Positions 35,422-46,147 of a stretch of 64,000 nucleotides of DNA are shown in pieces. The DNA is from Nocardia iowensis (GTDB lineage Bacteria; Actinomycetota; Actinomycetes; Mycobacteriales; Mycobacteriaceae). Below the pieces are notes generated by a model. It did not search any database. It was not told the origin of the DNA and saw nothing but the letters and a program-made list of their open reading frames with translations. The stretch lies in assembly GCF_019222765.1 (NCBI RefSeq), contig NZ_CP078145.1:4278001-4342000 (forward strand). The letters are read 5' to 3'. A program made the translations under genes and the position numbers. Every line of letters begins with the position of its first letter. Position 1 is the stretch's first letter.

Positions 35422-36251
35422 CCGGCGCGGCGCAGTGGGCACGCGGAGGCATGTCGATCGGCTCCGTGCTCGACCTGCTGCGTCCAGACTTTCCGGACAT
35501 CACCATCTCGAAGATCCGCTTCCTGGAAGCGGAGGGCCTGATCCGGCCGGAGCGCACGCCCTCGGGCTACCGCAGATTCTCCGTCGCCGACTGTGAACGG
35601 CTCCGGTTCGTGCTGACCGCGCAACGCGATCAGTACCTGCCGCTGAAGGTGATCAAGGAACAACTCGAAGCGATCGACAGCGGTGCGGCGACGCTCGGCG
35701 TGCGGGAAGCCCGCGCCCGGGCGCACTCCGGCCGTGCCGGTGGCTCGGAGTCGGCGCCCTCGGTGTCCGACTCCGAGCACCACACCGAGTCTGGCGGGAA
35801 CCGGAACGGTGCCGCGGCACCGAGGAGGCTCGGCGTGGTCCCCAGTGAGATTTCCCCGGACGATCTGCGGTTCGATCACGAAATCCGGCTCACCCGCGCT
35901 GATCTGCTGGCCCAGGCCGAGATCGACGAGGCGTTCCTCAACGACCTGATCCGGGCCAATCTGATCACCCCCGGTGCCGCCGGATTCTTCGACGGCGACG
36001 CGGTGACGCTGGCCAAAACCGCCAAGGCGATGGCCGAATTCGGTTTGGAGGCACGGCATCTGCGGGCCTTCAAGCTGGCCGCGGATCGGGAGGCCGCGCT
36101 GGTCGCGCAGATCGCCGCCCCCATCGCGAAGAGCCGCGACGCGGGTGCCCGCGCCAGAGCCGAAGAAACGGTGCGCGAACTCGCGGCGCTGTCGCTGACG
36201 TTGCACACCTGCCTGGTGAAGTCGTCGGTGCGGACGTCGCTGGGCGGCTGA
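35418..36251 (+). CDS. ftsR: MerR-family regulator FtsR
   Basis: A 277-residue MerR-type regulator equivalent to M. tuberculosis Rv1828 and Corynebacterium FtsR, an activator of the cell-division gene ftsZ. The winged HTH at about 12-80 has MSIGSVLDLLRPDFPDITIS, KIRFLEAEGLIRPERTPSGY and RRFSVADCERLRFVL. A variable Ser/Gly-rich linker (about 95-140) leads to the conserved C-terminal half starting FDHEIRLTRADLLAQAEID. Starting at GTG 35418 leaves about 11 residues before MSIG, as I recall for Rv1828. There is no Shine-Dalgarno sequence, but the start overlaps the stop of the preceding small ORF, pointing to translational coupling. Confidence 0.92.
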   Translation: MTGAAQWARGGMSIGSVLDLLRPDFPDITISKIRFLEAEGLIRPERTPSGYRRFSVADCERLRFVLTAQRDQYLPLKVIKEQLEAIDSGAATLGVREARARAHSGRAGGSESAPSVSDSEHHTESGGNRNGAAAPRRLGVVPSEISPDDLRFDHEIRLTRADLLAQAEIDEAFLNDLIRANLITPGAAGFFDGDAVTLAKTAKAMAEFGLEARHLRAFKLAADREAALVAQIAAPIAKSRDAGARARAEETVRELAALSLTLHTCLVKSSVRTSLGG

Positions 36252-36423
36252 ACATCCCGCTGAACCGGTGACACAAAATCGCTGTCATGTTTCGGTCGTC
36301 CAACACGCCGATTTCGGCTTGCACACCGATCGCTGCACGCGCGTGGGTTCGCCTAGACTCGTGGTACGGCGAGCTGGGCGGTGGTCGTGCCGGGCGGCCG
36401 GCGAGTATTTGGGAGGCAGTGCG

Positions 36424-36504
36424 ATGAGTGAGCGAAGCGAGCGAATCATGTCACAGCGTGCATCGCGCGTGCCGGGGCCGAGCGGGAGCGAGGTGCGGGC
36501 ATGA
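36424..36504 (+). CDS. Mini-ORF in repeat copy 1 (26 residues), coupled
   Basis: ATG at 36424 has GGGAGG 7 bases upstream, the best start signal in this spacer. The frame begins MSERSERIMSQRAS and ends in TGA at 36502-36504, overlapping the ATG of the next mini-ORF as ATGA. Probably a translational relay; whether the peptide itself matters is unknown. Confidence 0.5.
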   Translation: MSERSERIMSQRASRVPGPSGSEVRA

Positions 36505-36577
36505 GGGAGCGAAGCGAGCGAACCATGTCACAGCGTGCATCGCGCATGACGGAGCCGAGCGTCAGCGAGGCGCGGTC
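36424..36577 (+). repeat. Two tandem 77-bp direct repeats before the nuclease gene
   Basis: Copy 1 is 36424-36500 and copy 2 is 36501-36577; about 68 of 77 positions agree. Each opens with ATGAG, carries GAGCGAAGCGAGCGAA, then ATGTCACAGCGTGCATCGCG, and ends just before the next ATG. The unit lies exactly between a strong ribosome binding site (GGGAGG, 36411-36416) and the true start at 36578, as if duplicated or inserted at the start codon. Confidence 0.9.
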
Positions 36578-36581
36578 ATGA
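36501..36581 (+). CDS. Mini-ORF in repeat copy 2 (26 residues), coupled to nuclease gene
   Basis: Begins MRERSERTMSQRAS and stops with TGA at 36579-36581, which overlaps the ATG of the nuclease gene at 36578 as ATGA. It is the second step of the stop-restart chain that carries ribosomes from the strong site at 36411 to the nuclease start. Confidence 0.5.
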   Translation: MRERSERTMSQRASRMTEPSVSEARS

Positions 36582-37051
36582 GTGAAATGCGTGTGATCGG
36601 CATTCGTGTCGAGCAGCCACAGAATCAGCCCGTGCTGTTGCTCCGCGAGGTGTCGGGGGATCGGTACCTGCCGATTTGGATCGGGCAGGCCGAGGCCACC
36701 GCGATCGTGCTGGAGCAGGAAGGGGTCACGCCGATCCGGCCGCTGACTCACGATCTGATCAAGATCCTGATCACCGAGCTCGGGCACACCCTCAAGGAAG
36801 TGCGCATCGTCGATCTGCAAGAGGGGACCTTCTACGCGGATCTGGTGTTCGAGAACGACCTGCACGTCTCGGCCCGGCCGTCAGATTCGGTAGCGATCGC
36901 CTTGCGGGTCGGTTGCCCCATCTATGCCGAGGAACCGGTGCTCGAGGAAGCCGGGCTGGTCATGCCGGACGAGCGCGAGGACGAGGTGGAGAAGTTCAAG
37001 GAATTCCTGGAGTCGGTCTCGCCCGACGACTTCAAGGCCACCGACAGCTGA
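36578..37051 (+). CDS. Bifunctional nuclease family protein (DUF151)
   Basis: A 157-residue protein of the bifunctional-nuclease (DUF151) family, equivalent in place to M. tuberculosis Rv1829. Family blocks are VLLLREVSGDRYLPIWIGQA, EATAIVLEQEGV, PLTHDLIKILI, and HVSARPSDSVAIALRVGCPI. The C-terminus is acidic. Some members degrade RNA and DNA in vitro, but the cellular role is not known. I start at ATG 36578 because conserved sequence starts there; a longer reading frame upstream reads only through the 77-bp repeats. Ribosomes seem to arrive by coupling from the mini-ORFs. Confidence 0.88.
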   Translation: MSEMRVIGIRVEQPQNQPVLLLREVSGDRYLPIWIGQAEATAIVLEQEGVTPIRPLTHDLIKILITELGHTLKEVRIVDLQEGTFYADLVFENDLHVSARPSDSVAIALRVGCPIYAEEPVLEEAGLVMPDEREDEVEKFKEFLESVSPDDFKATDS

Positions 37052-37278
37052 ACCGGCCCCATCCGCCGCCGCGTGGGCGGTAAACGAGGCTGAACTAGAG
37101 GTCGAGAGTTTAACCGCGCGTCGCGTTTGGCTCGATGATGGTGCTCCCTGGACAATCAAGGGGAGTAATCTCGATAGTTGGGCCACGTCCGTTTTGGCCA
37201 GATCGTCAGCACAGCAGTGGTCGAAACGGAGCCGGGTCATCGATGAGGCTAGCCGTCGGCGAAGCAAGGGAGTGGTCA

Positions 37279-37836
37279 GTGGCAGAGCAACCGCAGGATG
37301 TCGTACAGCCAGGCCTGTTCCCGGATGACTCGGTTCCCGACGATCTAGTCGGCTATCGGGTTCCCAGTGCATGCCAGGTGGCCGGGATCACCTACCGGCA
37401 GCTCGACTACTGGGCGCGCACCGGATTGGTGGTGCCCTCCATCCGTAGCGCCGCGGGCTCGGGGAGCCAGCGGCTGTACTCGTTCAAGGACATCCTGGTC
37501 CTGAAGATTGTCAAGCGGCTGCTCGACGCGGGCATCTCGCTACAGAACATCCGGATCGCGGTCGACCATCTACGCAGCCGCGGGGTGCAGGACCTTGCGG
37601 GCATCACCCTGTTCTCCGACGGTACCTCGGTGTACGAGTGCACCTCGGCCGAGGAGGTAGTTGATTTACTGCAGGGCGGGCAGGGTGTCTTCGGTATTGC
37701 GATCAGCGGCGCCATGCATGAACTCACCGGCGCGATCGCCAATTTCCCCGCGGAGCGCGCGTCCGCGGTGACCGAGCGGCCGGAGGACGAGCTGTCCTAC
37801 CGGCGCAAGGCTCGGATGAGCCGCAAGACTGGCTAA
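37279..37836 (+). CDS. MerR-family transcriptional regulator (Rv1830-like)
   Basis: A 185-residue MerR-type regulator. The HTH lies at about 30-100: GYRVPSACQVAGITYRQLDY, WARTGLVVPS, and SQRLYSFKDILVLKIVKRLL. A C-terminal effector/dimer part follows (FGIAISGAMHELTGAIANFP). There is no cysteine metal site of the CueR kind. GTG at 37279 follows AGGGAG by about 7 bases. Position after the nuclease gene matches Rv1830. A strong 13-bp-stem terminator follows, isolating the block from the riboswitch-controlled gcvP gene. Confidence 0.88.
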   Translation: MAEQPQDVVQPGLFPDDSVPDDLVGYRVPSACQVAGITYRQLDYWARTGLVVPSIRSAAGSGSQRLYSFKDILVLKIVKRLLDAGISLQNIRIAVDHLRSRGVQDLAGITLFSDGTSVYECTSAEEVVDLLQGGQGVFGIAISGAMHELTGAIANFPAERASAVTERPEDELSYRRKARMSRKTG

Positions 37837-37850
37837 ACGTAGCTAACAGA

Positions 37851-37898
37851 CACAACACCCCACCTCCCCGGCAAAGCACAGGGTAGTGGGGTGTTGTG
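37851..37898 (+). terminator. Strong hairpin terminator after merR
   Basis: CACAACACCCCAC and GTGGGGTGTTGTG form a perfect 13-bp stem around a 22-base loop, 14 bp beyond the merR stop. There is no T-tract. Confidence 0.75.
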
Positions 37899-38120
37899 CT
37901 ATGTGGCACCTGGTTTTTCGCGGGTAGGGAAGCGCCGCGCGAGCTTCGGCTCGGTCTACTCGGAACGTCCGAAAACATTGCATTAAGTAGATATGGGCAT
38001 CTAACTATATTGCTCACTGAAACACCCGCGCACCTCGCGTGACGAGGGCGACACAGCCGGGAGGGGACCGGTGGCGCGTTCTGGCGTGTCATCGGCTTAA
38101 ACTGGGAGCGCGCCAACGCC

Positions 38121-38315
38121 GTGCGGGAGAGTCCCGGGTTCGACAGAGTCCGGGCGCCGAAGGAGCAGCACCTCCCCGTCAATCTCTCAGGCATCAGGGA
38201 CCGTGCGGGCTTGGGCGCCTCTGGAAAGCGGTGGCTTCGAGCTGCCCGCCCATGGGGAAAGGGGCTCGGCCACGGTCGCGGCATCCGAATCTCTCAGGCG
38301 CCACGACAGAGGGGG
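38121..38315 (+). ncRNA. Tandem glycine riboswitch upstream of gcvP
   Basis: Two glycine aptamers in a row. The first has CGGGAGAGTC, GCGCCGAAGGAGCA and AATCTCTCAGGCATCAGGGA; the second has GCCTCTGGAAAGCGG, CCATGGGGAAAGGGG and AATCTCTCAGGCGCCACGAC, closing with AGAGGGGG. These are the conserved blocks of the gcvT-type RNA element. The ribosome binding site of gcvP (38359-38363) is 44 bases downstream, so the expression platform is short; glycine binding most likely turns gcvP on. Similarity of the T-loop-like GGTTCGAC inside to tRNA is coincidental. Confidence 0.94.
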
Positions 38316-38368
38316 AGGGCTGGTACCCGTCGACCGCAGGTCGACCCGCCCGACCCATGGGAGCTGCC

Positions 38369-41188
<2,820 letters not shown>

Positions 41189-41213
41189 CGGCGGTAGCGA
41201 CGATTCGCCACAT

Positions 41214-41245
41214 ACCCACTGACCTGCCGCAGGAAGTCAGTGGGT
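41214..41245. terminator. Bidirectional hairpin between gcvP and VWA gene
   Basis: ACCCACTGAC and GTCAGTGGGT, perfect 10-bp arms, with a second small stem (CCTGC/GCAGG) inside. It lies between the convergent stops at 41188 and 41255. Confidence 0.72.
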
Positions 41246-41254
41246 GTGCGGCTG

Positions 41255-42925
41255 TCAGGGTGTGGTCAGCGCCTGGACGACGGCGGAACCGAATTTGATG
41301 TCGTCGGAGGTGGCGACGCGGGTATAGGTGCCGCCGGTCTGCTGGGAGATGCTTTGCAGGGTTTGCGTGCCGGTGCCGCCGATCACGATGATGTCCACCC
41401 GGACCGGATGATCGCGGTCGATCGCGGCGGTCATATCGCTGGCGAGTTTCGCGCCGGTGACGGTGGAGTCGTCGTCGGGTCCGTCGGTGATCAGCAGGAC
41501 CGAATTGGTGCGGCCCGGTTTATATCCGGCGATCGCGTTCTTGTAGGCGGCGATCAGGGACGGGTAGGCCTGGTCGGGCCGGAGGTCGTCGGCACGGATG
41601 GCGTTGAGCGCGGTGCTGACCTTGGTGCGCTGTTCGTTCGTGAGCTGGGCGGTGGCGGCCTGCACCTTGTAAGGCGTTGTGCCGTCCAGGTTTTTGCCGA
41701 ACGTCCAGACGCCGAGTCCGAACTCCGGTGGCATCACGGTCATCGTCGAGTTGAGTGCGGCGACGACATTCGCGAGCCGGGTCATCGAACCGTCGGTGGT
41801 CGACATGGAGGCCGAGACATCCACGAGGACAGTGGATTGCACGCCGAGCACCGGGTTGGCGAGAGTGGCACGGACTTTGTCGAGTGCGGCCCGTGGTGGT
41901 GTGGGGGTGGTGGCGGCGGGCGGGGCGGTGAAGCCGGCTGCGATGAACGCCTGCGCTTGTTCGGGCGCGCGCAGGAAGTCCGCGAAGAGTCCGCCGATCA
42001 GGTTCTGCGTCTTGTCCACCCACGGTCCGGACATCAGCGCCGCCGGGTGCTCGGCGATCGGCGCGGCACCCGCCGGACGGAAGACGGTCAGTCCCGCTTG
42101 GGTTTTCACCTGCTGTTCGGTGGCGGCGACCGCGTGCACGGTGGCCGACTGTGGCGCTCCGGCGATGATGCCGAACGCCGCGGCGGTGTCCGGTGCGTCG
42201 GGCGCGTCGGCGGCGAGCCCGGAGATCGCCGAGATGGCCTGCCCGGATTGCGCGGCCTGCTCGCTGAGTGGTTCGGCACCCGATACGGCGGAGCCGACCG
42301 CGGCGGCCGCGGCCAGGGTGGCATCACCCGGCGGCAACGCCATTCGCAAGCCGCCCCAGCCGGACAGACCGACATCGTCGAGCGAACCTTGTTGCAGGCG
42401 TGGCAGATCGGCCCAGCCGACCTTGGCTTGTTCGAGTGCGCCGCGCAATTCGTCCGGCACCGCGAGCACGATCGGGCTGGCCGCAATCGGCGCTGGCGTG
42501 CCTTCGATGATCCCGGGCACCCGCATCGATTCGATCGAGCGGGTCGAATCGGGAATCCACAGCACCGGCTGCGGGCCGAGGGTCTGGTCCCACGGCTTGT
42601 TGTCGGTGAATGCCGCGACGATCGCGGCGGACGGTTGCGCGGTCACCACCACCTGGGCGCAGTGATCACGCACCCGGGGTTTGGTCGCGTTGTACCGATC
42701 GGCGGCGGCGCGGACCTGCGTGGCGATGTCCGGATCGGCGGTCACGTAGAGCGTCGCGGGGCCGGAGACGCACTCCGCCGCCGCGGCGCTGTCCTCGTCG
42801 GCCGCCCTGTCTCGTAGCTGAAACCACGCGACGACCCCCGCGACCAGCAGCACGATGGCCACCACTGCGATAACCGGACCTTTGCTGACGCCCCGGGATC
42901 TGGTTCCGCTGCGATGTGTGCCCAC
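41255..42925 (-). CDS. Membrane-anchored substrate-binding plus VWA-domain protein (Rv1836c-like)
   Basis: A 556-residue surface protein with a single N-terminal membrane helix (VIAVVAIVLLVAGVVAWFQL, about 18-37). The outer part starts with a solute-binding-protein-like domain (ATLYVTADPDIATQVRAAAD, GGLRMALPPGD) and ends with a von Willebrand A domain from about 370. The metal site DVSASMS is intact, as is the later LLITDGPDDDS. Gene position before glcB matches Rv1836c. Ligand unknown. GTG at 42925 is used. It is convergent with gcvP. Confidence 0.8.
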   Translation of the reverse strand: MGTHRSGTRSRGVSKGPVIAVVAIVLLVAGVVAWFQLRDRAADEDSAAAAECVSGPATLYVTADPDIATQVRAAADRYNATKPRVRDHCAQVVVTAQPSAAIVAAFTDNKPWDQTLGPQPVLWIPDSTRSIESMRVPGIIEGTPAPIAASPIVLAVPDELRGALEQAKVGWADLPRLQQGSLDDVGLSGWGGLRMALPPGDATLAAAAAVGSAVSGAEPLSEQAAQSGQAISAISGLAADAPDAPDTAAAFGIIAGAPQSATVHAVAATEQQVKTQAGLTVFRPAGAAPIAEHPAALMSGPWVDKTQNLIGGLFADFLRAPEQAQAFIAAGFTAPPAATTPTPPRAALDKVRATLANPVLGVQSTVLVDVSASMSTTDGSMTRLANVVAALNSTMTVMPPEFGLGVWTFGKNLDGTTPYKVQAATAQLTNEQRTKVSTALNAIRADDLRPDQAYPSLIAAYKNAIAGYKPGRTNSVLLITDGPDDDSTVTGAKLASDMTAAIDRDHPVRVDIIVIGGTGTQTLQSISQQTGGTYTRVATSDDIKFGSAVVQALTTP

Positions 42926-43067
42926 GGTGCACAGTGTATGTACAGCGGCGGCCAGGTGTACGTCCGCATCCGCTCCGGGCCGTGCGCGGGTGTGCCGCGA
43001 GTGGTCCGCCTGGCCGTGCCGCGCGGAAACGCCCGCCGTCGTGCCCGGGCCGGCACGACGGCGGTGG

Positions 43068-43343
43068 TCACGGGCGGATCAGCTGCCCACGGTCGAACTC
43101 GTGGCCGCCCCAGACCCCGGACTGGCCGGTCCGGGCGGCGAAGTCGCCACAGGCCGCGCGGATCGGGCAACCCGCGCAGACTTCGCGGGCGTATGCGAAG
43201 TCCTGCGACGGGTACGGGAACCAGGCCTCATGGTGCGGGTCGCCGCGGCAGGCGGCTCGGTGCCACTCTCGGGAGTCCGAGAGCGGGAGTAGCTCGGCCA
43301 GGGTCAGCTCCACGACGGCGGTGGTCTCGGTGCGAACGGTCAT
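43068..43343 (-). CDS. WhiB-family iron-sulfur regulator
   Basis: A 91-residue WhiB-like protein holding a [4Fe-4S] cluster on four cysteines: Cys32 in RAACRGDP, then C-x2-C-x5-C in EVCAGCPIRAAC. The turn motif GVWGG precedes the C-terminal GHEFDRGQLIRP. Such proteins bind sigma factor region 4 and respond to redox, NO or oxygen. No RGRP AT-hook is present, so it is not WhiB7. ATG at 43343 follows AGAGG by 7 bases. A small ORF with a strong ribosome binding site lies 200 bp upstream on the same strand. Confidence 0.9.
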   Translation of the reverse strand: MTVRTETTAVVELTLAELLPLSDSREWHRAACRGDPHHEAWFPYPSQDFAYAREVCAGCPIRAACGDFAARTGQSGVWGGHEFDRGQLIRP

Positions 43344-43543
43344 CGCGATCCTCTCCCTTCTCGGCTGGTCAGGTGGTGGCGAGCTGCTTCCGGCGCCCGG
43401 TCGGCGATCGACTCGGCGGCTCCGGCCGTCAGCAGCACGATGGCCCGGTCGGCGGTTGGTGCCGCGAGGTCGGCGGCATGACGGAAGGGCATGGGAATCA
43501 CCATGTTTCGAGAGAGTCGAGCGGTATTGCGGGGTTTCGGCGG

Positions 43544-43669
43544 TCAGTTACCGGCCGGGAGGTGGCCGTCTTCGCGTGGACTGCACAGCTGCCGGTCGAA
43601 CGCGGGTTTCTTGCTCGACAACCGTTGGGCCGCATCGATATTCGCCCGAGTCGACTGCATCGGAAGCAT
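43544..43669 (-). CDS. Possible small protein upstream of whiB, 41 residues
   Basis: A short frame with an unusually strong ribosome binding site (GGAGGAGG, spacing 5 to ATG 43669). The product begins MLPMQSTRANIDAAQRL, is basic in the middle (SSKKPAFDRQ), has one Cys and ends with HLPAGN; no known domain. A perfect 8-bp-arm palindrome sits 31 bp upstream of the start. It could be a leader peptide for the whiB message 200 bp downstream or an independent small gene. The rest of the spacers 43344-43543 and 43722-43791 shows nothing else. Confidence 0.4.
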   Translation of the reverse strand: MLPMQSTRANIDAAQRLSSKKPAFDRQLCSPREDGHLPAGN

Positions 43670-43699
43670 CGCCACCTCCTCCTCTCCGCATGCTCGTGG

Positions 43700-43720
43700 G
43701 ATCACCGCTACTCGGTGATC
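43700..43720. promoter_or_regulatory. Perfect inverted repeat upstream of small ORF
   Basis: GATCACCG - 5 bases - CGGTGATC. Lies in the promoter position of the minus-strand small ORF at 43669. Could be an operator; the GTGATC half-site is also of the kind used by some response regulators. Confidence 0.45.
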
Positions 43721-43791
43721 ATCGTTGAAACCCATGGTGACATAACGGACCTGCCGCTGTCGGGTCATTTATTTCGGCAGGACCGACGACG

Positions 43792-43818
43792 AAGGCCCCC
43801 TCGGGGAGAGGGGGCCTT
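43792..43818 (-). terminator. Strong hairpin terminator after cyclase operon
   Basis: AAGGCCCCCTC and GAGGGGGCCTT form a perfect 11-bp stem with a 5-base loop, 14 bp past the stop of the cyclase gene at 43832 and thus ending the minus-strand operon 48314-43832. Confidence 0.82.
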
Positions 43819-43831
43819 CGGAGTTGGCTCG

Positions 43832-44623
43832 CTAGTCGAGGAAGGCGACGACGCGCGCGGGTGCCGCACTCGTGCCGATCAGCTTGAGCGGGAAGAACCC
43901 GACGGTGAAGCCGGTCAGCGGCAGGGCGGCGAGATTGTCGAGCTGTTGCACGATGAAGGCCTCCTTGTCGCGGATGGCGTAGTGGCCGTCCCAGATTTCC
44001 TTCCGGTCACCGGTCTGCCGGAAAGCCTGCACCATCACCGGGATCGGCCGGTCCCAGCCGATGGCGTCGGTGCCGAGGATCTTGGCGCCTTGATCGGCGA
44101 GGAACCGGGTACCCGCGCCGGACATTCCCGGATAGCTGAAATAGGCCGGATCGCTGATCGGGAACCGTTCCTGACCGGTGCGGATGAGGACGGCGTCGCC
44201 GGGCTCGATGTCGCGTCCGGTCGCCGCGATCGCCGACTTCAGCGCCTCCACCGGGATGGCCGCGCCCGGCCGGGCCCATTCGCGCACATCGAGCACCATG
44301 CCGGGGACGAACAGTTCGGACAGCTCGATATCGCTGATGGTCCGGGCCGGCCTGCCCTCGCTGGTGCTGCCCGAATGCCAGGGTGCGTCGACGTGAGTGC
44401 CGCAGTGGGTGCCGAAGTCGTTGAGCACCTCGCCTGCCATGCCCTCGCCATCCGGAAGATCGTCTTCGGTGCAGCCGAAGAGCTCGAGCATCATGTCGCG
44501 GCCGGTGTCGGTGTGCGAATACCACTGCACCGTCGGGCCGACGATCGCGGCCAAGGCGGGCATCGGCACGGCCTCGCGGAACGCGGGGTCCATGGGGTAG
44601 GTGAGGTCGATCAAGCGCGTCAT
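43832..44623 (-). CDS. Cyclase family metal-dependent hydrolase (kynurenine-formamidase-like)
   Basis: A 263-residue member of the cyclase/KynB-like family, which hydrolyse cyclic amides, formamides or similar bonds with a divalent metal. The metal motif is complete: NDFGTHCGTHVDAPWHSGS (H-x-G-T-H-x-D-x-P-x-H). IDLTYPMDPAFREAVP opens the chain and GAGTRFLADQGAKILGTDAIG is a later block. ATG at 44623 overlaps the ligase stop by ATGA, so it is the last gene of the FAH/thiolase/ligase/cyclase operon. A ring-opening or deformylating step in that pathway is inferred. Confidence 0.82.
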   Translation of the reverse strand: MTRLIDLTYPMDPAFREAVPMPALAAIVGPTVQWYSHTDTGRDMMLELFGCTEDDLPDGEGMAGEVLNDFGTHCGTHVDAPWHSGSTSEGRPARTISDIELSELFVPGMVLDVREWARPGAAIPVEALKSAIAATGRDIEPGDAVLIRTGQERFPISDPAYFSYPGMSGAGTRFLADQGAKILGTDAIGWDRPIPVMVQAFRQTGDRKEIWDGHYAIRDKEAFIVQQLDNLAALPLTGFTVGFFPLKLIGTSAAPARVVAFLD

Positions 44624-46119
44624 TGCGGGCCTTCCTGTAGTGAAATACGTTTTCTCAGTTCGGTTTTCAGGACCTTGCCGTAGCCGTTGCGGGGTAGTTC
44701 GGCGACGAAGTGGTATTCGCGTGGGCGCTTGTATCGAGCGAGCCGGTCCAGGCAGTGCGCGTCGAGCTCGGCCGGTGTCACGGCGGTCGCCGGGACGATG
44801 AAAGCGACCGGGAGCTCGCCCCATTCGGCGTCGGCGCGGCCGACGACCGCGGCCTCGGCGACCGCCGGGTGGGTGAGCAGCGATTCCTCGATCTCGCGCG
44901 GATAGATGTTCGACCCGCCCGAGATGATCAGGTCCTTCGCGCGGTCGACCAGCGTGAGACGACCTCGCGAGTCGAACCAGCCGAGATCGCCGGTGTGCAA
45001 TCGACCGTCGCGCAGCGTGGTGCGGGTCGCCTCGGGGTTGCGCCAGTAACCGGCCATGACGGTGTCGCCACGGACCACCACCTCACCGACCTCGCCGTGC
45101 GGCAGGAACTCGCCGGACGGACCGACAACGTCGACCTGGACGCCGGTGCGGGCGTGGCCGACGGTCATCAACCTGCCGTCGCTGGGCAGTTCGGCGTGTT
45201 CGTCCGGCGTGAGATGGGTGATGGTGCAGGGTGATTCGCCTTGACCGAAGGCTTGCCACAGTCGCTGCGCGCCGAAACGCGCGACCACTCGGCGTAGATC
45301 GTCGACGTAGGTCGGTGCGCCGCCGTAGAAGATGCGTCGCACCTGCGGAATGAGCTCGTCGGCGAAGAGTTCCGGATCGAGCAGGCGCCGCAGGATGGTC
45401 GGTACCGCGAAGAAGGTCACCGGGCCGAAGGCGGTGAGTGCTTCGGCCAGGGTGCGCGCGTTCACGGCACCGTCGCGCGGTAGCACGTTGGTGCGGCCGC
45501 GTGCGACGGACACGATCCCGAACAGGCCGCCCGCATGCGACATCGGGGTCAGATGCAGCAGCGAGGCGTCGGCGGCGTCGCCGAGGTCGGCCAGTGCGCT
45601 CAGGGTCGCCGCCATCAGGTTGCGATGGGTCAGCGTCGCGCCTTTGGATCTGCCCGTTGTCCCGCTGGTGTAGAAGAGCCAGGCGGGGTCTTCGGGACCG
45701 ACGAGGGCGGGCGGTTGTGCGCTACCGGCTTCGCCTGCCGCACTGCGCAATTCCATTACGTCGAGGCAGGGCACTGTCTCCGGTGCGGTGAGATCGGCGG
45801 TGGTGACGCAGAGCTCGGCGCCACTGTCGGCGATGAGCTGCTCGAACTCGCGCCGATGCAGGCGCGGGTTCATCGGCACGGCCACCAGCCCGGACCACCA
45901 TGCGGCGAACAACACGGGCAGGTAGTGCGGAGTGTTGTTCATTGCCAACGCGATTCGATCGCCCGGTCGCAAACCGCGTTCGCGCGCGAGATATCGCCCG
46001 ATCGCGCTCGCCGTGCCCGCGAGTTCGGCGTAGGTATAGACGACCTCGTCGCCGTGGCCGATCGCGGGCCGGTCCGGCTCGCGGAGTGCGGACTGATACA
46101 ACAGGATTGCGGTGTTCAC
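44620..46119 (-). CDS. AMP-dependent acyl-CoA synthetase/ligase
   Basis: A 499-residue adenylate-forming CoA ligase. The P-loop is FYTSGTTGRSKGATLTHRN at about 160, the A5 motif is AFGQGESPCTI, the hinge is LHTGDLGWFDSRGRLTLVDR, and the C-terminal lysine lies in LPRNGYGKVLKTELRKR. It activates an organic acid to acyl-AMP and then the CoA thioester; the binding pocket does not tell which. GTG at 46119 has AGGGGG ahead. It stands between the thiolase and cyclase genes and is coupled to the latter. Confidence 0.88.
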   Translation of the reverse strand: MNTAILLYQSALREPDRPAIGHGDEVVYTYAELAGTASAIGRYLARERGLRPGDRIALAMNNTPHYLPVLFAAWWSGLVAVPMNPRLHRREFEQLIADSGAELCVTTADLTAPETVPCLDVMELRSAAGEAGSAQPPALVGPEDPAWLFYTSGTTGRSKGATLTHRNLMAATLSALADLGDAADASLLHLTPMSHAGGLFGIVSVARGRTNVLPRDGAVNARTLAEALTAFGPVTFFAVPTILRRLLDPELFADELIPQVRRIFYGGAPTYVDDLRRVVARFGAQRLWQAFGQGESPCTITHLTPDEHAELPSDGRLMTVGHARTGVQVDVVGPSGEFLPHGEVGEVVVRGDTVMAGYWRNPEATRTTLRDGRLHTGDLGWFDSRGRLTLVDRAKDLIISGGSNIYPREIEESLLTHPAVAEAAVVGRADAEWGELPVAFIVPATAVTPAELDAHCLDRLARYKRPREYHFVAELPRNGYGKVLKTELRKRISLQEGPQ

Positions 46120-46147
46120 GCCGCCCCCTGCGCCGTGTGGTGTGACT

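Noticed and set aside
36428..36577. N-terminal extension of the DUF151 nuclease through the 77-bp repeats
   Set aside because: The upstream in-frame part translates both repeats in another frame and is not protein-like; family similarity starts at 36578.
36424..36577. Insertion-sequence end or MITE
   Set aside because: The 77-bp units are direct, not inverted, repeats; no terminal inverted repeats or target duplication can be seen.
38136..38157. tRNA-like T-arm (GGTTCGAC with paired flanks)
   Set aside because: It lies inside the first glycine aptamer, and no acceptor stem, D-arm or anticodon arm fits around it.
41240..42817. 525-residue plus-strand frame opposite the VWA gene
   Set aside because: Antisense of a protein with an intact MIDAS motif and membrane anchor; glycine-rich low-complexity translation.
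43068..43343. Identification of the WhiB gene as whiB7
   Set aside because: The four cysteines and GVWGG fit any WhiB; the AT-hook RGRP diagnostic of WhiB7 is absent.
42914..44683. 589-residue plus-strand frame over whiB, the small ORF and the cyclase gene
   Set aside because: It runs antisense to two genes with clear motifs and shows no domain or ribosome binding site.
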